From contig JBFLXL010000001.1 in the NCBI GenBank assembly GCA_040757205.1, positions 230,702 through 294,701 on the forward strand: 64,000 nt of DNA. The letters run 5' to 3'. Under the pieces are notes generated by a model. It did no database searches, had not been told where the DNA came from, and saw nothing but the letters and a program-made list of their open reading frames with translations. The DNA is from Bacillota bacterium (GTDB lineage Bacteria; Bacillota; Desulfotomaculia; Desulfotomaculales; Desulforudaceae). Positions 52,993-61,365 of the stretch are shown in pieces (positions within the stretch are counted from its first letter, which is position 1; the number at the start of each line of letters is the position of its first letter). The translations under genes and the position numbers were made by a program.

Positions 52993-54750
52993 TTGCGCCA
53001 TACCAAGATAATCTGCACCGTCGGCCCCGCCTCGGAGTCGGTCGAGGTGCTCTGCCGGATGATCGAGTCCGGCATGAACATCTCCCGCCACAATTTCTCC
53101 CACGGTTCCCGGGAGGAACACCGCCGCCGCATCAACAACGTCCGCGCCGCCGCCGCCCGAACCGGCAAAACGGTCGGCGTGATGGTCGATCTCCAGGGGC
53201 CGAAGATCAGAATCGGGAACCTGGACCCGGAACCGGCCGAACTCAAGGCCGGGGAAGAACTGACCCTCACCACCGAGCCGATCAAGGGAGACCGCCGTCG
53301 CATTTCGGTCGATTACCCGCCGTTGCCCCGGGAAGTGGGACCGGGCAACACCATCCTTTTGGGCGACGGCCTGGCCGGTTTGGAGGTGTTGCGGGTCGAG
53401 GGGCGCGAGGTGCTCTGCCGGGTGATGAACGACGCCCTGCTCACCAGCCGCAAGGGTGTCAACCTGCCGGGCGTGCGGACCTCGATCCCCACCGTCACCG
53501 AAAAGGACATCCGGGACCTGCATTTCGCCTTGGAGCTGGGCTTCGATTTTGTGGCCGCCTCGTTCGTCCGGCGGGCCGAGGACATCCTTTCCGTGCGCGC
53601 CATCCTGGAGAAGTTTGAATCCGAAGCCCACATCGTGGCCAAGATCGAGACTTGGGAGGCGGTCGAAAACCTGGACGACATCATCAAGGTGACGGACGCC
53701 GTAATGGTGGCCCGCGGGGATTTGGGGCTCGAGATCGCCGCCGAGGAAGTGCCCCTGGTCCAAAAGAAGATTATCGCCCGCTGCAATCTGGCCGGCAAGC
53801 CCGTGATCACTGCGACCCAGATGCTGGAATCAATGATTCAGAATCCGCGTCCGACCCGGGCTGAGGCCAGTGACGTGGCCAATGCCATCCTGGACGGTAC
53901 GGACGCCGTGATGCTCTCGGCCGAAACCGCCACCGGGGAGTATCCGGTGGCGGCGGTGGAGACCATGGACCGTATCGCCCGCCGCGCGGAAGGCGACCTC
54001 CCGTACGGAATGCTCCTTCAGCAGCGGCACCGGGACATCTCCCGCCGCACGGTCACCGACGCCATCAGCTACGCCACCTGTGCCACCGCCGCCGACCTCG
54101 GCGCCGCCGCTATCATCACCGCCACCCAGACCGGGTACACGGCGCGGATGGTGGCCAAGTACCGGCCGGCCCGGCCGATCGTCGCGGTAACCCCCAGGCA
54201 AGACGTGGTGCGGCGCCTGGCCCTGTTGTGGGGGGTGCAGCCGGTATACGTTGAAGAAGAGATCGAGGACACCGACCGGATGATCTCCGCCTCCATTCAA
54301 GCCGCCCTGGCCGCCGGCCTGATCCGTGGCGGCGACCTGGTCGTCATCACCGCCGGCGTGCCGGTGGGCACGCACGGCAGCACCAACCTGCTTAAGGTGC
54401 ACACCGTCGGTAGTGTGCTGGCCCGGGGCACCGGAATCGGCAACCAGGCGGTCACCGGCAGCCTGAAAATCGTCCACAGCGCAGAGGAAGCCCAGGCCAA
54501 GATCGAGCCGGGGGACATCCTGGTCACCCGGAGCACCGACCGGGACTACGTGCCGGCGATCGAAAAATCGTCCGGAGTAATCACCGAAGTCGGCGGGCTG
54601 ACTTCACACGCCGCCGTGGTGTGTCTGCAGTTCAACCTGCCGGTGATTGTGGGGGTTGCCGGGGCGACCGAAACGCTGGACGAAGGGGCGATCGTGACCA
54701 TCGACGCCCTGCGCGGGCTGGTCTACAGCGGCGCCACGCGCGTCCTCTAA
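52993..54750 (+). CDS. pyk: Pyruvate kinase with C-terminal PEP-utilising domain
   Basis: 585 residues, longer than the 470 of short pyruvate kinases because of a C-terminal swivel domain (~505-585) with GVITEVGGLTSHAAVVCLQ. The catalytic core has TKIICTVGPASESVEVL, DLQGPKIRIGNL, MVARGDLGLEIA and TATQMLESMIQNPRPTRAE. This longer form is common in Bacillus and Clostridia. TTG 52993 follows GGGGGTGGAG. Glycolysis genes pfkA, pyk and apgM lie together here. Confidence 0.97.
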   Translation: MRHTKIICTVGPASESVEVLCRMIESGMNISRHNFSHGSREEHRRRINNVRAAAARTGKTVGVMVDLQGPKIRIGNLDPEPAELKAGEELTLTTEPIKGDRRRISVDYPPLPREVGPGNTILLGDGLAGLEVLRVEGREVLCRVMNDALLTSRKGVNLPGVRTSIPTVTEKDIRDLHFALELGFDFVAASFVRRAEDILSVRAILEKFESEAHIVAKIETWEAVENLDDIIKVTDAVMVARGDLGLEIAAEEVPLVQKKIIARCNLAGKPVITATQMLESMIQNPRPTRAEASDVANAILDGTDAVMLSAETATGEYPVAAVETMDRIARRAEGDLPYGMLLQQRHRDISRRTVTDAISYATCATAADLGAAAIITATQTGYTARMVAKYRPARPIVAVTPRQDVVRRLALLWGVQPVYVEEEIEDTDRMISASIQAALAAGLIRGGDLVVITAGVPVGTHGSTNLLKVHTVGSVLARGTGIGNQAVTGSLKIVHSAEEAQAKIEPGDILVTRSTDRDYVPAIEKSSGVITEVGGLTSHAAVVCLQFNLPVIVGVAGATETLDEGAIVTIDALRGLVYSGATRVL

Positions 54751-54751
54751 A

Positions 54752-54809
54752 CACCGGCCGGCCCCGCCCGGGTAAATCTGCCGCGGATGCGGCCGGCCCG
54801 GCGGGGTAT
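54752..54809 (+). repeat. GC-rich near-duplicate segments after pyk
   Basis: GGCCGGCCCCGCCCGGGTA (from ~54755) and GGCCGGCCCGGCGGGGTA (from ~54791) are near copies about 36 bp apart, and they are also partly self-complementary. They could be a terminator or another diverged junction duplication. Confidence 0.4.
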
Positions 54810-54834
54810 CCTAAGCCCGGGGAGGGGATGACCG

Positions 54835-55434
54835 TTGGAGTCCGTCCTCGACTCTCTGTCGGCGTTGGGACTGGGCGGCGTGGTGCTGGGAACGGTTTTG
54901 GAATCCCTGGGAGTACCCTTCTTTCCGGGGGCGGCGGTCATGATTTTAGCCGGGGTGCTGGTGCACCAGGGAGACCTGAGTTTCCCGTTTACGCTGGCGG
55001 CGGCTTTCGGCGGGTACACCGCCGGCTCGGTGCTGGCCTACGGGCTCGGCCGGAACGTGGGCACCCCGTTTTTCCGGCGTTACGGCCGCTTCCTCCACAT
55101 CACGCCCGAGAGACTGGAACAGGCCCAAACCCTGCCGGCCTGTTCGGCGGGCTTGTTTGTGCTATTGGGCCGCTTCGTGCCCGGAGTCGGCAACCTTACG
55201 CCTTACTTGGCCGGTTTGGCCCAGCTTCAGGTGGGCTGGTTCCTTTTGTATAACTCGCTTTACGCTCTGGGTTGGGGAACCGTGTATCTTGGTGTGGGGA
55301 TGTTCTTTGGTTCCCAGTGGCCGGCGATCTTAAGCTTCATCCAGCCGCGCCTGGTCGGAATCGCCGTGCTCGGGGGGCTGGCGGTGGTGGCGGTCTTGGC
55401 GCACCTGGACCGCAAACGCAAAGCGCTGGTCTAG
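54835..55434 (+). CDS. DedA/SNARE-associated family membrane protein
   Basis: A 199-residue polytopic protein. The DedA signature includes GVPFFPGAAVMILAGVL, SVLAYGLGRNVGTPFFRRYGRF and the conserved Arg region LLGRFVPGVGNLTPYLAGL. DedA proteins are undecaprenyl-phosphate or lipid flippases or proton-coupled transporters; the exact role of this one is not known. TTG 54835 follows GGGGAGGGG. Confidence 0.9.
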   Translation: MESVLDSLSALGLGGVVLGTVLESLGVPFFPGAAVMILAGVLVHQGDLSFPFTLAAAFGGYTAGSVLAYGLGRNVGTPFFRRYGRFLHITPERLEQAQTLPACSAGLFVLLGRFVPGVGNLTPYLAGLAQLQVGWFLLYNSLYALGWGTVYLGVGMFFGSQWPAILSFIQPRLVGIAVLGGLAVVAVLAHLDRKRKALV

Positions 55435-55446
55435 GCGCTTTGCGCT

Positions 55447-55644
55447 CTAGGGCCTGGGGTGGGCACAGAAAGCCTTGATGCAGTTTCCGCGGGAACTGCG
55501 GAACAGGTCTTTGAACAGCCGGTCAAAGAGCTCCCGTTTCAAGCAAAGGACACTGCTCGGGTTTATCGGGGTGCCGTTGACAAACATATTGAAATATACC
55601 GTATCGTCCACTTCCCGGACCACGGTCAGCGTATAGCGGTTCAA
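55447..55644 (-). CDS. Small hypothetical protein on the minus strand
   Basis: TTG at 55644 lies nine bases after AGGAGGG and opens a 65-residue frame: LNRYTLTVVREVDDTVYFNM, a FVNGTPINPSSVLCLKRELF segment, and a Cys-containing basic end. The strong site suggests it is expressed. No family was recognised. It lies convergent to dedA, with almost no space between the two stops. Confidence 0.6.
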   Translation of the reverse strand: MNRYTLTVVREVDDTVYFNMFVNGTPINPSSVLCLKRELFDRLFKDLFRSSRGNCIKAFCAHPRP

Positions 55645-55919
55645 TCCGGTTACCCTCCTGCTTCCGAATTGTTGGACTCCAAACGTCTGTTCCCGCTTCC
55701 CTCCGGCTATTCTATGCAGATGCCGGCTTGATAGGCCCTGTACGCATGCCCGGAGGCACCTTTTCGCTTGGTTTGGCGAACACAGCATAGTTTGCGGGAA
55801 ATGATTTGACAAGCGGGCGTTTTTCCCTGCTCAGCGGGGGTGGTTTTCCAGGCGAATGCAGGAGGCGGGCTTTTGCGCGCCGAACAGTCACCCAGTTACG
55901 GGAAGGAGCGTGAGTCGTC

Positions 55920-57140
55920 TTGAAATTCATCGTGTTGGTGGGAGATGGAATGGCGGACGAGCCCCGGCCGGAACTGGACGGGCTGACGCCGCTGCAGTAT
56001 GCCCGGACGCCACACATGGACCTTGTGGCGGCCCGGGGGGAGATCGGGCGGGTGCGGACGGTACCGGCCGGGTTTCCTCCGGGCAGCGACGTGGCCAACC
56101 TTTCGGTGATGGGCTACGACCCGCAGAAGTACTATACCGGGAGGGCGCCGCTGGAGGCGGTGAGCATGGGCATCGCCCTGAAGGAAGAGGACGTCGCCTT
56201 TCGCTGCAACCTGGTCACCCTTACCGACGCCCAACCCTACGCAGAGCGGGAAATGGTCGACTACAGCGCCGGTGAAATCAGTACGGCCGAGGCCCGCGAA
56301 CTGATTGTCTTTTTGGACAGAGAGCTTGGCTCCGCTACGCTCCGCTTTCACCCCGGCATCAGCTACCGGCACCTGCTGGTGTGGAGGGGGGGGGCGGCGG
56401 AGACCGTGCTGACTCCGCCGCACGACATTCCCGGAATGGAGGTGCGCCCGCATCTGCCGGCCGGGATTGGTGACGGGGTGTTGAAATCGCTCATGGCCCA
56501 AAGCGCCGAACTGCTTGCCGGACACCCCGTGAACCGGGAACGCCGACAGCGAAACAAGCGTCCCGCGAACTCCATCTGGTTCTGGGGGCAAGGCCGGCGG
56601 CCGGCTCTTCCTCTGTTCCGCGACCTGTTCGGGCTGGGTGGAGTCGTTATTTCAGCCGTGGACCTGATCAAGGGCATCGGGCTTTGCGCCGGCCTGGAGA
56701 GCATTGAGGTGGAAGGTGCGACCGGTACGATTCACACCAACTTCCGCGGGAAGGCGGCCGCGGCCCTGCAGGCGCTTGGTTCCGGGGCCGACTTTGCCCT
56801 GATCCACGTGGAAGCTCCGGACGAGGCCGCGCACCAGGGGGACTTGGAGACCAAGATCAGAGCGATCGAGGAAATCGACCGGCAGGTGCTCGGGGAGGTC
56901 CTGCGCGGCGTGAAAGACATCGGTCCCTTCCGGATAATGGTGCTTCCGGACCACCCCACGCCGGTCCGCACCAGGACCCATTCGGACGATCCGGTGCCGT
57001 TCGCCGTCCTCAGGGAGGGAGACGGCGGCGGGCCGCGGTCGGACTGCGGTTTTGACGAGGTTTCGGCGGCGCAAAGCGGCCTCTATTTCCCCGCGGGTTA
57101 CGAACTGATGCCCTACTTCGTCCACGGGAGCAGGCGGTAG
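55920..57140 (+). CDS. apgM: Cofactor-independent phosphoglycerate mutase, ApgM type
   Basis: A 406-residue alkaline-phosphatase-superfamily mutase (3-phosphoglycerate to 2-phosphoglycerate). It has FIVLVGDGMADEP with a metal Asp, the catalytic-Ser region PPGSDVANLSVMGYDPQKYY, GRAPLEAVSMGI, HVEAPDEAAHQGD and a closing VLPDHPTPVRTRTHSDDPVP. It belongs to the archaeal-type ApgM group, common in Clostridia. TTG 55920 follows GGGAAGGAGC. Confidence 0.95.
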   Translation: MKFIVLVGDGMADEPRPELDGLTPLQYARTPHMDLVAARGEIGRVRTVPAGFPPGSDVANLSVMGYDPQKYYTGRAPLEAVSMGIALKEEDVAFRCNLVTLTDAQPYAEREMVDYSAGEISTAEARELIVFLDRELGSATLRFHPGISYRHLLVWRGGAAETVLTPPHDIPGMEVRPHLPAGIGDGVLKSLMAQSAELLAGHPVNRERRQRNKRPANSIWFWGQGRRPALPLFRDLFGLGGVVISAVDLIKGIGLCAGLESIEVEGATGTIHTNFRGKAAAALQALGSGADFALIHVEAPDEAAHQGDLETKIRAIEEIDRQVLGEVLRGVKDIGPFRIMVLPDHPTPVRTRTHSDDPVPFAVLREGDGGGPRSDCGFDEVSAAQSGLYFPAGYELMPYFVHGSRR

Positions 57141-57149
57141 CGATAAGGA

Positions 57150-57174
57150 GGCCTTCCGGCGGCACCGGAAGGCC
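57150..57174. terminator. Convergent hairpin between apgM and sod
   Basis: GGCCTTCCGG (57150-57159) pairs with CCGGAAGGCC (57165-57174) across CGGCA. There is no strong T-run on either side, but the position between convergent genes suggests termination. Confidence 0.65.
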
Positions 57175-57208
57175 TGTCGGCATGGAAAGCGCGGGGTTGC
57201 GGCCCTTT

Positions 57209-57802
57209 TTAGCCCCTGGCGGCCTGCAACCGGCGGTTTACGTCGTCCCAGTTCACCAGGTTCCACCAGGCTTCAACCCAGGCAGCGCGTTTGTTTTGGT
57301 ATTTCAGGTAATAGGCGTGCTCCCAGACGTCACAGGCCAAAAGCGGTACACTGTCCCAAAGCGCCAGATTCTGGTGCTTTTCCACGGTAAGCACCTCCAG
57401 GCGTCCGAACTCCCGGTTCCAGCAAAGCAGCGCCCATCCGGACCCCTCGACCACCGTGGCGGCGGTCGAGAAGTACTTTTTGAAGATCGCAAAGCTCCCG
57501 AAGTCCGCCTCAATCCGGGCCGCAACGGCGCCGTCGGGAGGCCCGCCTCCGTCCGGGCGCATGTTTTCCCAGAACAGGGTGTGCAGTTGGTGACCGGCGC
57601 CGTGGAAGGCCAGCTCCCGCTCCCAGTGCTTCACCAGCGCGTAGTCGCCCCGGTCGCGGGTTTGGGCCAGCTTGGCCTCGGCGTTGTTCAAGCCGTCCAC
57701 GTAGGCCTTGTGGTGGGCATCGTGGTGCAGCCGTACGGTCTGCTCGTCCAGGTGGGGTTCCAGGGCGTCGTAGGCGTATGGCAGAGAAGGAAGACTGTGC
57801 AT
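57209..57802 (-). CDS. Fe/Mn superoxide dismutase
   Basis: A 197-residue SOD. Metal ligands are in VRLHHDAHHKAYVDGL (His), GAGHQLHTLFWENM (His) and ACDVWEHAYYLKYQNKR (Asp, His). It starts HSLPSLPYAYDALEPHLDE. It converts superoxide to peroxide, an oxygen defence for an anaerobe. ATG at 57802 follows AAAAAGGAGGCCGG. Sequence alone does not separate Fe from Mn use. Confidence 0.96.
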   Translation of the reverse strand: MHSLPSLPYAYDALEPHLDEQTVRLHHDAHHKAYVDGLNNAEAKLAQTRDRGDYALVKHWERELAFHGAGHQLHTLFWENMRPDGGGPPDGAVAARIEADFGSFAIFKKYFSTAATVVEGSGWALLCWNREFGRLEVLTVEKHQNLALWDSVPLLACDVWEHAYYLKYQNKRAAWVEAWWNLVNWDDVNRRLQAARG

Positions 57803-57908
57803 TGATCCCGGCCTCCTTTTTGATTTATCCTAATTCTGACACATTTGTGACCGGATCTGCAAGTCCGGCCCGGCACTCCAAGCACCGGTCAGCGGAGCAC
57901 ACCTTAAG

Positions 57909-57998
57909 GCGACGCGCGGCCATCCACACCCCCAGACGGCTCACACCCTGCCCCTTGAGAGCCCCAGCGGCAATCCACGAAGCGATGCGCGGCCATCG
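57909..57998 (+). repeat. Pair of 16-bp direct repeats between sod and the LysM gene
   Basis: GCGACGCGCGGCCATC near 57911 and GCGATGCGCGGCCATC near 57981, offset about 70 bp. The spacing is like the other junction duplications, but the copies are shorter. Confidence 0.5.
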
Positions 57999-58094
57999 GC
58001 GGCGCCTGGACATCGCGAGCCTACGGCCCAATGTCACTTGGGGCGGTTGGGGCATATGATGCGCTATACCTTTCCGAAAGAAGGGCGATTGGCC

Positions 58095-58727
58095 GTGCAT
58101 CATCACAAGATAAAACCGGGTGACACCCTGTTCAAGATCTGCAAGGGGTTCTCCATCAAGATGGACGATGTGTTGAAAGTCAACGCGCACATCAGGCGCC
58201 GGCCCCACCGCCTAAAGGTGGGCGAAATCATTGTGCTCCCGGTGCGGGACGCCCAGGACTGCCTGGTGATCGCACCTAGAATCGAACAGTTCCTTCCGGC
58301 CGGAGCCACGGTGGTCGAGACTCAGGAAATCAGATTAAGCGGCCGGAGGGTGTCCGAGCGGGTGATCATTTTCCGGACCGATCCCCGGACGAGCGGGGTG
58401 GTGGTGATCGACTTCACCTGCGTCGGCGGCTGGCGGGTGGTATGGCGCCGCGAAGGAGTCAATCTGCCGTTGCGGGTGTCGGCCACGGGCCGGATTACGA
58501 GCGATGACCGGGTGCAGGTGGTAATCGGGTCGGACAACGGGACCGGTCAACCGAACTGGTTCTTCGTTCTGGGTTGGGAGGACGAACGCCCAACGGTGCT
58601 GCTGGACTGGGAACAGGCGCCCGCCAACGCCGGGTTCCGGGTGGAGAGCGGTGCCGTGGAAGTGACGGGGCCCGCCGGGCTGATCCGAAGGTACAACTGG
58701 GACGGCCGGCAGATCGTCCGGGCGTAA
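58095..58727 (+). CDS. LysM-domain protein
   Basis: A 210-residue protein. Residues ~1-48 are a LysM module (HHKIKPGDTLFKICKGFSI, VLKVNAHIRR, LKVGEIIVLP). The rest is a beta-rich domain of unknown family (VSERVIIFRTDPRTSGVVVI, WFFVLGWEDERPTVLLDW). No signal peptide is visible, so it may be cytoplasmic or a spore-coat type protein. GTG 58095 follows AGAAGGG by about ten bases; ATG 58056/58059 and 58038 are other possible starts. Confidence 0.75.
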   Translation: MHHHKIKPGDTLFKICKGFSIKMDDVLKVNAHIRRRPHRLKVGEIIVLPVRDAQDCLVIAPRIEQFLPAGATVVETQEIRLSGRRVSERVIIFRTDPRTSGVVVIDFTCVGGWRVVWRREGVNLPLRVSATGRITSDDRVQVVIGSDNGTGQPNWFFVLGWEDERPTVLLDWEQAPANAGFRVESGAVEVTGPAGLIRRYNWDGRQIVRA

Positions 58728-58800
58728 CAAGAAACAAGCCCGCGGCCGAGCGGCCTTGGGGCCAGGCAGAAACAAGAGAGCACAGGCACCAAACACTAAA

Positions 58801-58821
58801 GCCTCCCGAATCCCGGGAGGC
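58801..58821 (-). terminator. Terminator of tRNA-Leu
   Basis: Read on the minus strand: GCCTCCCGG, GAT, TCGGGAGGC, then TTTAGTGTTT. It lies just downstream of the tRNA 3' end. It may also end the LysM gene transcript on the plus strand. Confidence 0.75.
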
Positions 58822-58832
58822 CTTGATCTTCC

Positions 58833-58920
<88 letters not shown>

Positions 58921-58933
58921 TTAATGCAAATGA

Positions 58934-58963
58934 ATTATACCACACCCGGCACGGAGCGGGCAA
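58934..58963 (-). promoter_or_regulatory. Promoter of tRNA-Leu
   Basis: On the minus strand: TTGCCC, an 18-bp spacer, and TATAAT (plus-strand ATTATA at 58934-58939). It ends 13 bp before the tRNA 5' end. Confidence 0.75.
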
Positions 58964-59154
58964 GAAAAGACGACCCCCAGCAGGACTCGGAATCCCTGCT
59001 GTGGCCCGACCACTTAAGATCGTGTGTCAGTCCTTTAACCCAATTTCTGCCGCCGGGGGCGTGCGCAGTCCCAGGGAGAAAGCCCGATTGTTCGCAAAGA
59101 AAACTTCGGAGTTGGTTTTGCGCCGGAGGCGGTTAGCCTTTTGCATAATCCTTC

Positions 59155-59182
59155 TTGACAAGGTAAACTATGAGCATAACAA
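59155..59182 (+). promoter_or_regulatory. Promoter of the NifU-like selenoprotein gene
   Basis: A perfect TTGACA at 59155-59160 and a weak TAACAA at 59177-59182 with a 16-bp spacer. The GTG start is at 59208. Confidence 0.5.
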
Positions 59183-59207
59183 AATGTATGCGCGGGGAGG
59201 TCCGGAT

Positions 59208-59429
59208 GTGAGGGAAAAGGTCGAGGAAGTGCTGAACAGGGTTCGTCCCTTTTTGCAGCGGGACGGAGGAGACGTGGAACTGGTCGAGGTCAAGGACGGT
59301 GTCGTCCACGTGCGGCTTACCGGGGCCTGCCGCGGCTGACCCATGTCCACCATCACCCTCAGGCAGGGGATTGAGCGGTCGCTCAAGGAAGCGGTTCCCG
59401 AGGTCAAACGGGTGGTCCAGGTCTTCTAA
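59208..59429 (+). CDS. NifU-like iron-sulfur scaffold with in-frame TGA (selenocysteine) at residue 44
   Basis: A 73-residue stand-alone NifU C-terminal domain, read through TGA 59337-59339. It has VEEVLNRVRPFLQRDGGDVE, then VKDGVVHVRLTGACRG, TGA, PMSTITLRQGIERSLKEAVP. The family has CxxCP at this place (GxCxxCPxSxxT), so the TGA replaces the second cluster-binding Cys, giving CxxU. The sequence after the TGA is fully conserved, which rules out a chance stop. GTG 59208 follows GGGGAGGTCC. It would build or carry Fe-S clusters. A SECIS-like hairpin lies at 59356-59368. Confidence 0.9.
59356..59368 (+). promoter_or_regulatory. Candidate SECIS hairpin in the NifU-like gene
   Basis: CCCT (59356-59359), loop CAGGC, AGGG (59365-59368), 16 nt after the TGA. 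Small apical loop with GG and this distance fit bacterial SECIS elements. The stem is short. Confidence 0.45.
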
Positions 59430-59439
59430 GCCGGAAACC

Positions 59440-59472
59440 CCCCTTCACGGAGGTTTTGCACCGGTGAAGGGG
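59440..59472 (+). terminator. Hairpin after the NifU-like gene
   Basis: CCCCTTCAC (59440-59448) and GTGAAGGGG (59464-59472) with a 15-nt loop. No T-run follows, so termination is uncertain. Confidence 0.45.
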
Positions 59473-59576
59473 TTAGGCGGTCCCGCGGCCGGGAAGAATA
59501 CTATTGCCAGCAAATCTAAATATTGGATCAATTGCCGGAGCTATTGGTAGTGCACGGGGCTTGACCGCAGATTTCC

Positions 59577-59606
59577 TTGACAAGACGGTGGATAAGCCAT
59601 TAGAAT
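59577..59606 (+). promoter_or_regulatory. Promoter of rny
   Basis: TTGACA at 59577-59582, an 18-bp spacer and TAGAAT at 59601-59606. It gives a leader of about 185 nt before rny. Confidence 0.7.
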
Positions 59607-59681
59607 TATGTTTGGGAGAAAATAGAACTGGCATATACCTTATCGGTTTTTAGGATAAATAACCGAATACGGCTCGCGGGT

Positions 59682-59737
59682 CACCTGCTCAGGGGCGCTT
59701 TTCGGTGATTCCGTGGAGCAGGTGCCGTTCTTTTTCT
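59682..59737 (+). terminator. Terminator-like hairpin in the rny leader
   Basis: CACCTGCTC (59682-59690) and GAGCAGGTG (59716-59724) pair perfectly around a 25-nt loop and are followed by CCGTTCTTTTTCT. It lies between the promoter and the rny start, so it may attenuate rny. Confidence 0.6.
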
Positions 59738-59799
59738 GCCGGGGTATCCTCGGTTTTTCTATTTTCAATATCCAATTAAATTTTAAGGAGGTGAACTTT

Positions 59800-61341
59800 T
59801 TGCCGGAAAACACAGCAATCATAATCGCCATTGCCGCGGCACTCGTGGCATTTATCGGCGGGTATTTTTTGCGCAAGCTGCTGGGTGAGATGAAGATCTC
59901 GTCCGCGGAGGAGCGGGCCAGGCTGGTGCTGGACGAAGCGGCCAAAGAGGCCGAATCCAAGAAGCGGGAAGCTCTTGTTGAGGCCAAGGAGGATATCTTG
60001 AAACTCCGGAACGAGGTGGAGCGGGAGAGCCGGGAGCGGCGCAGCGAGCTGCAGCGTCAGGAACGGCGTTTGGTTCAGAAGGAAGAGAGCATGGACCGCA
60101 AAATGGATGGGCTGGAAAAGAAGGAGGAAAACCTGGCCAAGAGAGAGGCCGGACTGAGCAGAATGCACGACGAACTGAAGGCGTTGCAGCAGAAAGAACT
60201 GCAAGAACTGGAACGCATCTCGGGGCTTTCCACCGAGGAGGCCAGGCAGATTCTGCTCCAGGACGTCGAAAAGGAGATCCAGCAGGAGGCGGCGTTGCTG
60301 GTCAAGGAGATCGAAGGGCGGGCCAAGGAGGAGGCGGACCGCCGGGCGCGTAACATTGTTTCGCTGGCCATTCAACGGTGCGCGGCCGACCACGTCGCCG
60401 AATCGACGGTGGCGGTGATCCCGCTCCCCAACGAGGAAATGAAGGGGCGGATCATCGGGCGTGAGGGGCGCAATATCCGGGCCTTTGAGACCCTGACCGG
60501 AGTGGACCTGATTATTGACGACACGCCGGAGGCCGTGATCGTGTCGGGGTTCGACCCGATCCGCCGGGAAACCGCGCGCATGGCTCTGGAGAAGTTGATT
60601 TCGGACGGCCGGATTCACCCCGCCAGAATCGAAGAGATGGTGGAAAAAGCCCGCAAGGACATGGAGGTCCAAATCCGCGAGACCGGCGAGCAGGCCGCTT
60701 TCGACGCCAACGTGCACGGGCTGCACCCCGACCTGATCAAACTGATGGGCCGGTTGAAGTACCGGACGAGCTACGGCCAGAACGTCCTGAAGCACTCGGT
60801 GGAGGTCGCCTATCTGGCCGGTTTGATGGCCGCCGAACTAAGGGCCGACGAAAAGCTGGCCCGGCGGGCCGGACTCCTGCACGACATCGGCAAGGCCGTG
60901 GACCACGAAGTGGAGGGTCCGCACGTGACCATCGGCGTCGACCTGGCCAAGAAGTTCGGTGAAAGCCCCGAAGTCCTGCACGCCATCGCTGCGCATCACG
61001 GGGATGAAGAGCCGGAGACCGTGGAGGCGGTGTTGGTTCAGGCCGCCGACGCCATCTCGGCCGCCCGTCCGGGAGCACGGCGCGAAACGTTGGAGGCCTA
61101 TGTCAAGCGACTGACCAAGCTCGAGGAAATAGCGAACTCCTTCTCCGGAGTCGAGAAGGCTTTTGCGATCCAGGCCGGCCGTGAGATCCGGATCATGGTC
61201 AAGCCGGACAAAGTGGACGACTTGGGTGCGGTCCGTCTTGTCCGTGATATCGCGCGTAAGGTCGAAAACGAACTTGAATATCCGGGCCAGATCAAAGTCG
61301 TCATTATCCGTGAGACCCGGGTGGTCGAGTATGCCAAATAG
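59800..61341 (+). CDS. rny: Ribonuclease Y
   Basis: The usual length of about 513 residues. An N-terminal membrane helix ([18 protein letters not shown]) is followed by a long charged coiled coil (~40-190), a KH domain with [15 protein letters not shown], and an HD domain with [12 protein letters not shown] and [13 protein letters not shown]. RNase Y starts mRNA decay at the membrane. TTG 59800 lies nine bases after TAAGGAGG; the frame is open upstream to 59713, but that part is leader sequence. Confidence 0.97.
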   Translation: MPENTAIIIAIAAALVAFIGGYFLRKLLGEMKISSAEERARLVLDEAAKEAESKKREALVEAKEDILKLRNEVERESRERRSELQRQERRLVQKEESMDRKMDGLEKKEENLAKREAGLSRMHDELKALQQKELQELERISGLSTEEARQILLQDVEKEIQQEAALLVKEIEGRAKEEADRRARNIVSLAIQRCAADHVAESTVAVIPLPNEEMKGRIIGREGRNIRAFETLTGVDLIIDDTPEAVIVSGFDPIRRETARMALEKLISDGRIHPARIEEMVEKARKDMEVQIRETGEQAAFDANVHGLHPDLIKLMGRLKYRTSYGQNVLKHSVEVAYLAGLMAAELRADEKLARRAGLLHDIGKAVDHEVEGPHVTIGVDLAKKFGESPEVLHAIAAHHGDEEPETVEAVLVQAADAISAARPGARRETLEAYVKRLTKLEEIANSFSGVEKAFAIQAGREIRIMVKPDKVDDLGAVRLVRDIARKVENELEYPGQIKVVIIRETRVVEYAK

Positions 61342-61365
61342 ATAGGCCGGGAGTAGGGGAATGCC

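Noticed and set aside
58038..58094. Earlier start of the LysM protein
   Set aside because: The extra 19 residues have no ribosome site and no LysM similarity; GTG 58095 has AGAAGGG at a suitable distance.
59208..59339. NifU-like gene ending at TGA 59337 as a short 43-residue protein
   Set aside because: Conserved NifU sequence continues for 29 codons in the same frame to a TAA, including the PxSxxT motif that must follow the cluster Cys.
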